Positions 15,988 to 25,710 of a stretch of DNA of 64,000 bases are shown here, one piece after another. Positions within the stretch are counted from its first letter, which is position 1, and every line of letters begins with the position of its first letter. The notes beneath the pieces are model-generated. The model made no database searches and had not been told where the DNA came from. It worked only from the letters and a program-made list of their open reading frames with translations. Source of the stretch: Epiperipatus broadwayi. Lineage: Eukaryota; Onychophora; Udeonychophora; Euonychophora; Peripatidae. The position numbers and the translations under genes were made by a program. The stretch is taken from NCBI GenBank assembly GCA_028023455.1, contig JAQFVV010000184.1:996001-1060000 (forward strand). Reading direction: 5' to 3'.

Positions 15988-16335
15988 CAATATATATATA
16001 CCCCCTCACCATAAATAAATAATTCAACATATTTATTTATTTTATAAAATCATACCAATAATAAAATTTATACACATAAACAACTATACAAAAATACACT
16101 CCATCAAAAACAAAAATATTACCCTTCAATATCTCTACTCACCACAATCAATTATTAAACCCCTATATCCACAGAATATATTAATCAAACTTAATTTAAT
16201 CTAAAAATAAAAAATAAATAAATAAACAAATCCCAACACCAAAAATTTTAAATCATTCATTCATATACAACAAATTTATCACTCTACACTCATTCCTATT
16301 ATATAAATTTATTAATAAAAATAAACTTTTCAACA
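15988..16335. other. Nearly G-free segment on the plus strand
   Basis: About 348 bp contain a single G (near 16174), while C is common. The sequence is A, C and T only, with runs such as CCCCCTCACC and CAAATCCCAACACC. No ORF or repeat explains it. It adjoins a fold-back cluster on its right. Confidence 0.8.
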
Positions 16336-17060
16336 GTTAATATTATATAATTTATTTAAAATTAATACTCCAACACTGGTCTATTAAGTAAATGAAATAC
16401 TCTCAATCCAAAGCACAAATAAAACTTTTTTAAATAACAGATCAGTCTGTCTTTTTTCTTTACCTCAATTTTATATAGAGAGATTAATCTTCAGCACTTT
16501 AGAAAGAAAGCATGAAGATTTTAATATCAATCATATTATTTTATTAAAGCTATATTTCAAATTGCTTTATATTATTTTAATTGACATTTGTGAAATTTTT
16601 AATCAACTGCTTGTCAACATCAAATAATGAAATGTGTAAATATAAGCTTCTCAATGGTTAATATTATATAATACATCGAGATCAATATTCCAACATTGGT
16701 CTATTAAGTAAATGAAATGTTCCTAATCCAAAGCATAAGATAAAACATTTTAAAAGAAAAGTTCAGTGTGTCTTTTCTTTTTATCTCAATTTGTATAGAA
16801 AGGTTAATTTTAAACACTATGGAGAAAAAGCATAAAGATTTTAATATAAAGCAATTTAAAAAATAGCTTTAATAAAGTAATATGATTAAAATATTCATGC
16901 TTTCTTTCTAAAGAATTTAAAATTAACTTCTATATAAATTGAAGTAGAGAGAAAAAGTGGATCAAACTTTTTTAAAAAAGGTTTTATCTTGTGCTTTGAA
17001 TTGAGAGTATTTTATTTACTTAATAGACCAATGTTGGAGTGTTAATTTTGATGTAATATA
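16328..17060. repeat. Fold-back cluster: three copies of a ~200-bp unit
   Basis: Unit A (about 16328-16560, plus), unit B (about 16648-16868, plus) and unit C (about 16870-17060, minus) share CAACAYTGGTCTATTAAG, then a TTT/CTTTT pyrimidine block, then AAGCATGAAGATTTTAAT-type sequence. B and C face each other and form a fold-back; A is an additional direct copy. No coding capacity and no recognised family. Confidence 0.8.
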
Positions 17061-17283
17061 TATATATATGTTTTTGTGTCTGAAAGCTAACATGTAACCA
17101 ATTGAATCATTTCACAATATTACAAAACTGCATTCTATAATCTCTAATAATCACAAAAAAGATATCAAATTGATATCCTTTATATACATATATATTTCAT
17201 GAAAAATCTTCATTTCTCATGTGAACTAGAGATATAAATATCTGAATCTTTTCACCAAAGACTTAAATTCTGCTTCACATATG

Positions 17284-17400
17284 TGTTTACAAAAATATTT
17301 TATAATACCAATAATGTTATTACATTCAAATATCAGCCTTTCAATCAGCCTTTCAATTAGCTTGAAAGACTGATATTTGAATGTAATATAATTGTAAACA
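17284..17400. repeat. Fold-back (hairpin) repeat
   Basis: The arms start TGTTTACAA and end in its complement TTGTAAACA. The inner arms carry TTACATTCAAATATCAG and its complement, with a short TTCAATCAGCC repeat near the tip. The whole is a single long hairpin. Confidence 0.8.
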
Positions 17401-19421
17401 TGGCACTAGATCAAATAATTGCTTATATACCAATAATGATAAAAAGAGGTCACTTAAAATTCAGAACCAACAATCTATTTAATTACTATAAAAATAATAA
17501 AAATAAAATTTTTAACATAATAAATTAAAAATTATATGAAATGCAACTAACTGTTATTATTATTGAATAATAAATAACATTAATCAGTTATATTGTTATA
17601 GAGGACTTAATTGATTACAGCATAAAATTCTGGAGATAAAAATGTTTATTATATCCCAGATAAAAAGTGCTCAACAATGATATATTTTCAGAAAACATCA
17701 AATGATATGAGACTGAGGTTGTGCCACACTTTGTCTTATATAATCAAGCATGCAACTGATATAAAAGGAAAGAGATAAATCCATTTAAATGGGAAATAAA
17801 TAAGAAAAAAGGTTAGATGTGCAAAAAAATATAGTCAATTTCTTTTATAAAATTAAACATTTGTAACAAAATATCAAAACATAAACTAATTTAATCCATG
17901 GTGCAAGTTTAAGATTATAATACACCAAAATATTAATGAAAAATAATATGATGGGTAGTTATATACCAAACAAAAATCAGATGGCTTTCTGCTTAATTTT
18001 AATACCTGCTTTAAAAACAATAGATCACTCTGCTTTAAAGCTAACTATCTATTGTAAGTTTGATTAATCAATAAACATTAAATGGTTTTACTATAGTGGA
18101 ATGTTATTACCATTCCCACATATATTGTTTTCTAATATCTACTGCCTGTTTTCTTGAGTCTCAAAATTAGAACAATAATATAAATATTTCCATCTTTATC
18201 AGTTTTCTGTATCTATTGTTTATTTTTTCCATTATCTTTAAAAACAATAAGTAAAATTTTCATTGCACATTCAAGTGCCTGGACTAAATTTTGGATATAT
18301 GCATGCAAATTCAGTATTATTATGAAGACCAATAACAAGAAACTAGTTTGAAAATGTTGATTATAGCACAAACTTCTAGTATCTATTAATAATCAAAATT
18401 GCAATAGATGATTCTGGAAAAAATTAAGTAAATTATATTATTGTTTTTAAGGAAAATGAAAGGAAATTACTGCATGTTTTACCTAAATAATAGTAAATCA
18501 TATAATGATGATTAAAAAAGAATAAAAGCACATTTAAAGACAATGTAATAGAGCTTATTCAAGCCCAGAATTTTTGAAGTCAAAAAATCAAATAAATGTA
18601 GATTCTACTTAGTAATGTGGGATGAAGGAAATGAAAAGCATATTATTTTGACAAAGATAACATTTTTAAAAACACTAAAAATACAAATATACATTTAACA
18701 TAAAACACAAACACAAGATAGGCATAGAAAAAAATAAAGATAATAAATAAATTTCTAAAAATTGATAATTTTTAATTTGAAATGAAGACATAGAAGTGAT
18801 AAAAGAACTTAAACTTTTGTTTTTTTATATATATAATATAAATGCATTTAATTTATTTTAAAAAAAGCTTTTGAAAAATAAATAGTAAAACATTGAGAAA
18901 AATGAAAGAAAAGAATGAAAACTTTAAATAAAATAGACAAACTACAACAGTGTAATCTCAATAAAAATAAATTAATATTGACAACAAAAATATTACAGTC
19001 AAAATGATTAAGATTAAATAAAATATAATTGATTTCAAAAATTATATTCAATGATATAAAATTGTAGTAAAAAAAAAAAAAAAAGAAATATAACTGGATT
19101 TCAATGAAAATATAAAACCCTCTTAAACACCAAAGAAAATAATTATAAATACTAGGTGTAGGTAGCAGTGAATTAGTGCTGCTGTTGGTTGATTTTTGTT
19201 GAGACTTCTTATTCATAAAAAAGATTAATGCCTTAAATGGATGTGGAAATCATACAAACAACTACCATATTACCATCCTCAAAAAAAAAAAAAAAACTTA
19301 CAAAGATACTGAAATATTAGAGATTTTATCCAGTCCTACAATTAATATAATGCATCTTTAGATATCAAATTAATTAAATCAACCAACAAACACAGTCTTC
19401 TATTTTAAAAATAGTCCATTA
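17401..19421. other. AT-rich non-coding DNA
   Basis: No supported gene. A minus-strand open frame at 18848-19216 is a low-complexity Phe/Asn/Ile frame over poly(A) and is not taken as a gene. Confidence 0.5.
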
Positions 19422-20179
19422 ATTTCAATATATAAATAAAACATGCTCTTTTTCTTTATAAATTTTGTTTTATTATATGAACTGTTATAAAATAAATAAA
19501 TAACACTCCAATGTTTCGAGTATATTTTTATATTGTCTTTATCAAGAAACAAATTAAAAAATACTTAAAGACAATAAATATAAAGACAAATATTCCACAA
19601 TAATCCAAATACATATAACAAATTTAAATAACTCTCACCTTAAAATTCTTCTAACAAACAATCTTAAATTTCCATTACATTCGTTTCATAAATATCTTTC
19701 TTAAAATAAACCCTATAATTATTCAATTAAATTAACCTATTCTTCTTCTTTTTCAATTAATAACATCATATGAATACATTTAAACATGAATATTTTAAAA
19801 TAGAACCTTTAGAATGTATTAGATCAAATTATGAAAAAATTATAAAAGAAGGACTTTATATTACTGAAACGAAATGGGTAATGAATAAGCTGTTAATTGA
19901 AAAAAAAAGGTTGATTATTTTAAGAAAGGTATTTAAGAAATGAATGTAATGGAAATTCAAGATTGTTTGTTAGAAGAATTTTAAGGTAAGAATTATTTGT
20001 ATTTGTTATATGTATTTGAATTATTGTGGAATATTTGTATTTATATTTATTGTTTTTTATGTATTTTTTAATTTGTTTCCTGATAAAGACTAATATAGTA
20101 AAAATATTGAAGTGTTATTTATTTATTTTATAATAGTTCATATAATAAAACAAGCATGTATTTTATTTATATATTGAAA
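19422..20179. mobile_element. Large fold-back element with PLE-like termini
   Basis: Inverted arms of about 280-310 bp (19422-19735 and 19905-20179) start TTTCAATATATAAATAAAA and its complement. Each arm contains a TTGATAAAG or CTGATAAAG motif followed, in the left arm's complement, by CTCGAAACATTGG. This is the typical tail form of Penelope-like elements and resembles a decayed hammerhead core. The central 170 bp have an open plus-strand frame with KIIKEGLYITETKW, weakly like the C-terminal part of a PLE GIY-YIG protein, so this may be two truncated PLE ends joined head to head. The left arm is G-poor and the right arm C-poor. Confidence 0.6.
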
Positions 20180-21012
20180 TATCAAATTCTTAAAAATTGT
20201 GTTAATAAAATACTTTAATTATAAAAAGTGTTCTGAAGATTCTCAGAAATCAGATGAGCAGAAAGTTTATACTTGATTTTTTACTGGGAGAAAGTGAAAA
20301 AAATCTCAAACTAGTCAATGAGTCAAAAGTGTAGTGCTATGCCACATTGATGTTTACATACCACTTGAACTTGTATAATTAATACACATTTAAGCTGTAA
20401 CATAGATTATATCAATATATATAGATTCAATTATATACTAGTCAAAAAAATGTAAATAAACAAAAAAAGGTAAACAAAATAATTATAAAAATATTGAAAT
20501 TCATAAACTTATTAAATTTTATGAATTTTGATGTGGCAGTAGCTTTTTGCTTGCTAAATATAATGTTCTCAAATGTCAAACATGAATTTATTTAACCATA
20601 TTTTCTTCATAATTTAAGCTTAAATCAAAAGTGTAATTGTAAGTATGTGTAAATATAATTAAAATTCATACATTTAATAAATTTTATAAAATGGCAGCAA
20701 TTGTTTTTCTATATCAGAATACCACATGTGATTTGATTTAAAACACAAAATATTAAAATTCATAAATATAATAAATTTGACAATAAGGAAAAAGCTTTTT
20801 ATCATGTTTAAACATGTTTATCAATAACATTTCTTCTATTTTTGTTGAATACTTTGCTTTATTATTTTTTCAGAATTTGATTTACAATATTTCATGTAAT
20901 AAAATATTTTCTAAGCATAATGCTAAAAATTTAATAATATTCATAAAATTGATATGGATTTAAAAACATCAAAATAACTAAAGAGGTTATAGAGGTTATA
21001 ACAAGACTGCTA
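20180..21012. other. AT-rich non-coding DNA
   Basis: No gene seen. A few short palindromes occur, such as CATGTTTAAACATG near 20807. Confidence 0.5.
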
Positions 21013-21055
21013 CTATACTAGTACTTTGGTCTTATTCTTGCTATTATATATTACT

Positions 21056-21207
21056 CCAGTGACATATTACTCTAAATTTTTGATATGTTAAAAATAATGT
21101 CTTCAAGAAATGTATGGACAAACTTAATCAATAAAATTTGTCTGCAGATCCTGTGGAGGTATTATTTTAAACATATTGCAAACTTAGAATAATATGTCAC
21201 TGGGAAT
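21056..21207. repeat. Fold-back (hairpin) repeat
   Basis: CCAGTGACATATTACTCTAA at the left end pairs with TTAGAATAATATGTCACTGG at the right end. Pairing continues inward (GATATGTTAAAAATAAT) to about 45 bp per arm, around a 60-bp centre. Confidence 0.8.
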
Positions 21208-21213
21208 AAAACA

Positions 21214-21480
21214 TTAAAACAGGCAGAAACTCTCTATATGTATTGCCACTCAGTGTAAGCCAGAGTAATCAATGGATGCCAGAAGGCTTGTGCATAAAAT
21301 CCCCATCTACTGCTTACTCATCCAATATCCCCAGACTAGTTTCTGGCTTTTGGCCTTCATCAGTGGATATTGGATGAGTAGGCACTAGATGGGGATTTTA
21401 TGCACAAGCCTTCTGGCATCCATTGATTACTTGGGCTTGCATTGAATGGCAATACATATAGAGAGATTTGCCTGTTTTAA
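21214..21480. mobile_element. Fold-back element with ribozyme-like tip
   Basis: Two arms of about 115 bp (21214-21332 and 21363-21480) are near-perfect inverted copies with few mismatches. They share AAAACAGGC at the outer end and CCAATATCC at the inner end. Only about 30 bp separate them, and that spacer is exactly a hammerhead-like core on the minus strand. High arm identity implies a recent origin compared with other fold-backs here. There is no coding capacity. Confidence 0.85.
21320..21376 (-). ncRNA. Candidate hammerhead ribozyme (type I layout)
   Basis: On the minus strand the order is stem I (CCAATATCC), CTGATGA (complement of 21357-21363), stem II GGC-CAAAA-GCC, GAAAC (complement of 21339-21343), a two-base stem III AC/GT, cleavage triplet GTC (complement of 21334-21336), then the return strand of stem I (GGATATTGG). 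All invariant core bases of a hammerhead are present. Weak points are an A-A mismatch at the base of stem II and a very short stem III, a feature reported for the minimal hammerheads of PLEs and retrozymes. Stem I is the whole fold-back arm. Activity is untested. Confidence 0.6.
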
Positions 21481-21860
21481 TAACAGTTATGAGCTAGCAT
21501 AGGAAATTGTAATCATGTGATGTTTATTATGGGGAATAAAACATCATACAATGTGTAATATGAAAGTTCAAATCTAAAAAAAATAATGAAGATATATATT
21601 CATTATGGAAAAAGAACATTACAATACTAAATAAAACAAGTACTTGTGAATTATGCCTTTTTAGCATGACACTTCATGTTGTCAAATTCATCCTTCCTCT
21701 CTCGACATACTTCAACACTTTGTGCTATCATAAAAACCAGCATTTGTAATATAAACTTCAAATCTAAAAAAAAATCTTATTTTCAATGATGGAGAAATAT
21801 ATTCATTATAAAAAAAGAAGAAATACGAAAAAAACTAAAACGTTTCTTAAATGGCAAGCT

Positions 21861-22280
21861 GTAACAAAGTTTTAGCTGTAGGTCTAATGTTATATTTTAA
21901 ATGTGTTTTTTTTTTTAAAAAAACACACACACACATATAAAGTTTTAGCAAAATAAATAAATAAATGAAACACAAATATATAAAGTTTTAGCTGAAAATG
22001 TATTTTTAAATAAAAAAAACTGTATTACTTACAAATGATAGGAGAAATGTATTATATTGTGGGGGGGGGGGTAAAAATCACCGTAACATAAAGTTTTAGT
22101 TTATATTAGTTTAATATTATATTTTAAATTTTTTTTAAAAAAACAACAACATATAAATAATAAAATCCAAATATATAAACTTTTAATTGTAAATGAAATT
22201 TTAAATATAAAATCATATTGCTTATAAATGATGCAAGAGATGTATTATATTGTGAGAAGGGGAGTTGGGGGGGGGGGGGC
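21861..22280. repeat. Two diverged ~222-bp tandem repeats with poly(G)
   Basis: Units 21861-22082 and 22083-22280 both start GTAACAWAAAGTTTTAG, contain a T-run then A-run, CAAATATATAAA, AAATGATRNNAGARATGTAT, and end in a G run (about 22062-22072 and 22265-22277). G runs of 10 or more are rare in this AT-rich window. Confidence 0.8.
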
Positions 22281-22475
22281 ACTGTGACAGATTGAACCAT
22301 TCAATATCTTCTAAAATAAAAATGAAAGAATCAGTTTGTTTGACATAGATTAGTCATGCCAGGATTCTTGATTGCCATGACATCATAAATGGAAACTTTG
22401 AATAAATATTACCTGATGCAAATATCACAGGAGTAATATGTCATAGCAGGAATAATGCCAAAGTACTCTATATTT

Positions 22476-23071
22476 CTATAGGGACAAAAAGTCATTGAAG
22501 AAAAATAATATCATCCATAGTATATTTAATTTCAATGAAAGTTGGATTTCTGTTATCAAAGTAAAAATAATTACTCCAAAAAAAAAGAAAGATTACAATT
22601 GCAATAAGTTTATATGTATATATATTTAACTGAATGTGAATAAGTAAGCATATGAATAAATTTTAGATGTAAATGTAACCCTTCAATTTATTTTAATAAC
22701 TATATTATTATTTAATTTTGTTTATATTATAATTTTAATTTATATATGCATTTTATAAATATAAAAAGGTGCATCTGTATTATATATATATGGGTGCAAA
22801 TAAAAAAGAACTGTACAACTATAGTTCAATAAACAATATGTATTTTATTGTAATCAAAGCTTATTAACAAAATATGAGCTACTATATATATATATGTGGT
22901 GTATGTAAAAGGGTCTCAGAATAAAATATAGCTGTAATTTAAATTAGAAAAAAAGTTTTTATATTTCATTGTTTTAGAATATAAAAAATATTTTAGATAT
23001 AAATTTAGGGTATAGCAGTTATTCTATAATATATATATATAATATGAGAGTTATACTATATACACTTGCAT
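22476..23071. other. AT-rich non-coding DNA
   Basis: No gene; several short TA runs. Confidence 0.5.
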
Positions 23072-25710
23072 ATATCTAACAATAAATAAAAAGTGGAAGA
23101 ACAATATTGGGGAGATTGATGGTGTATCGGACAGAGTGGCAAGATTAGTTATACAACTTAATAGCAGATACCAAATGCAGATAATTCAGGTTTATGCCCC
23201 AACAAGTTCTCATAGTGATGAAGTAGTAGAAGATTTTTATATGGATGTACAAAAGGCTTTTGATCAAAGTAAACAACATTTTAAAATTGTTATGGGAGAC
23301 TTTAATGCTAGAATTGGTAGACAAATGAAAGATGAAATTGCTGTAGGTAATTTTGGTTATGGTAATAGAAATAAGAGAGGACATAGACTTGTGGAGTTTG
23401 CAGAAAAAGAAAAACTTTATATTATGAATTCATTTTTTGAGAAAAATGTTAAAAGGAAATGGACATGGAAGCATCCAAATGAAGGTACAGCAGAATTGGA
23501 TTATATTTTGACTAACAGAAAATACATATTTCAAGATTGTAATGTTCTTAATAAATTTAACACAGGAAGTGATCATCGATTAGTAAGGTGTAAGTTACGT
23601 GTTAATGTAAAACTAGAGAGACAAAAAGTATTAAGAAAAACAATATTTACAGTTGATATTCCTAATCTTCAGAAACATTCTAATGAATTTAAATTAGAAC
23701 TTACAAATAGGTTTCAAGTGTTAGGAGATTTTGAACATGATTCAGATTTGAATGAAATTAATATGAAAATAATTGATACACTTTTAAAAACTGCAACAAA
23801 CATAGCTGGTAGAAAAAAGCAGCAATTGACTAATAAAATTTCTATTGAGACTAGAGAATTTATGAAGAAAAGAAGGAATATGAAGATATACAAAAATGAT
23901 GTATTAAAAAGAATTGAATATCTCGAATTTGTAAAATGGTACGGAAAAGAGTTGAAAATGATATAAGAAAGTATAACTGTGAAATAGCAAGGAAAGCTGT
24001 AGAAGAAAATAAAAGTCTCAAAAATGTTAAACAACATTTTAGTATTGGTAGGAAATTTATATCTGCAATAAGAAAAAAAGATGGAATTATTACTAAAAAG
24101 AGAGATGACATCATGAAATTGGTAGAAGATTTTTATCAAGAATTATATAGTAATAAAGAACAAGTACCTCCTATATCTATTACATCTTCCGAATTGCCCA
24201 GAATTTTAAATGAAGAAGTGAGACATGCAATTAAGTGTATGAAGAAAGGAAAGGCTCCAGGAAATGATGGAATTATAATTGATACATTAAAAGAAGCAGG
24301 TGAGGAAATAGAAACAATTTTAGCAAAGTTATATACCAAATGTCTAAATGATAAAGATGTACCAGAAGATTGGAAGAATGCAGTAATAATATTAATATTT
24401 AAACAAGGTGATAAAGAAGATATTATAAATTACAGACCTATCAGCCTCATCAGTTTTATATAAAATTTTTACCAAGATAATTACAACTCGTCTACAGAGA
24501 ACTTTGGATTTCCACCAACCAAGAGAACAAGCTGGATTTAAAAGTGGTTTTCATACAATAGATCGTATCCAGGTATTGAGAGAAGTCATAGAAAGGACAA
24601 ATGAATATGAGTTATCATTATGTTTTGGATTTGTAGATTATGAAAAGGCATTTGATTCTATACACATTTCTTCAGTGATTAAAGCATTGGATCATCAAGG
24701 TATAGATCCAGGATATTGTCATATTTTAAAGAATATTTATAAAAATGCAACAGCAACAATTAGATTACATAATGATACTGGAAAAATCAACATTGAGAAA
24801 GGTATAAGACAAGGTGATTCCATATCTCCAAAACTCTTTACAGCAGTGCTGCAAGAAGTATTTTGTGGATTAAAATGGGAAACTAAAGGAGTGAAAGTAA
24901 ATGGAGAGTATTTAAGTCATTTAGATTTCGCAGATGATGTAGTTGTTTTTGCAAATAATGCTTCAGAGCTGCAGGAAATGTTGCAGGAGTTAGCAGATGA
25001 AAGTAGAAAAGTAGGACTAAAGATAAATGTTAAAAAGACTAAAGTAATGTTTAATCGATTTGCTCAAAATATGAAAATAAAGATTGATTATGAAGAATTA
25101 GAAGAAGTTAACAGTTACAAATACCTTGGTCAGATTATTAATACATATGGAAACATAATGGAGGAAATTAATCATAGAATTAAACTTGGTTGGAGTGCTT
25201 TTGGTACAAATAACTTGATACTAAAAGGAAATATGCCTATGTGTTTGAAAAGGATGGTTTTTAACAAATGTGTTTTACCAGTTCTTACTTATGGATCTGA
25301 GACTTGGACACTTAATAGAAGAGCAATACAGAGACTTCAGACCACTCAAAGGAGTATGGAGAGATATATGTTGGGAGTAACAAGAAGAGATCGAAAACGC
25401 AATGTATGGGTAAGACAACAAACAGGTGTTACTGACCTTATTGAAAAAATTAAAAGATTGAAATGGAGTTGGGCTGGACATATTGCTAGAAGAGATGATA
25501 ATAGATGGACAATTGAAATTTCAAACTGGATTCCAAGAGATTGTAAAAGACCCAGAAAGAGACCACATGTGAGATGGATGGATGAAATAAGAAAATGTGC
25601 AGGGGTGTTGTGGAGAAGAGAAGCTAAAGATTGGAGAAGATGGGTTAAACTTGGAGAGACCTTCATCCTGCAGTGGATTGATAATGGTTGATGATGATGA
25701 TATCTAACAA
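23072..25710 (+). mobile_element. RTE/BovB-like LINE insertion with target-site duplication
   Basis: The insertion is bounded by the 11-bp direct repeat ATATCTAACAA at 23072-23082 and 25700-25710. It is 5'-truncated, since the first part of the endonuclease is absent. The 3' end is a short TGATGATGATGA tail directly after the stop codon, typical of RTE elements, which lack poly(A). It sits in otherwise featureless AT-rich DNA. Confidence 0.9.
23085..25691 (+). pseudogene. RTE/BovB-like endonuclease/reverse transcriptase, two frameshifts
   Basis: The protein would nick target DNA with an AP-type endonuclease and reverse transcribe its own RNA. The EN part (to about 23590) shows QVYAPTSS, MGDFNARIG with the catalytic Asp at 23298, WTWKHPN, ELDYILTN and the GSDHRLV motif; the first roughly 100 residues are missing. 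The RT shows NDGIIID, NYRPISL, EQAGFKSGF, motif A VDYEKAFDS, motif B GIRQGDSISP and motif C FADD at 24927-24938, then the usual C-terminal WAGHIARR and RPHVRWMDE. One base is missing near 23928 and one extra base lies near 24450, splitting the ORF into three frames. Active-site residues are all kept, so it is a fairly young dead copy. Confidence 0.92.

Larger units (their letters stand above)
21013..22475. repeat. 1.46-kb segment with inverted ends holding nested repeats
   Basis: AGTACTTTGGTCTTATTCTT near 21020-21044 recurs inverted as the complement of 22443-22467. The adjoining TGACATATTACTC also recurs inverted (about 21059 and 22430). Between them lie two fold-backs and a tandem repeat. 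The ends look like terminal inverted repeats of one element later invaded by others, but a single origin is inference. Confidence 0.5.

Noticed and set aside
18848-19216. 122-codon minus-strand open frame, Phe/Tyr/Asn-rich
   Set aside because: Low complexity over poly(A) and AT-rich DNA; no domain, no context.
23714-24139. Minus-strand open frames over the RTE element
   Set aside because: Antisense shadows of the RT-coding strand.
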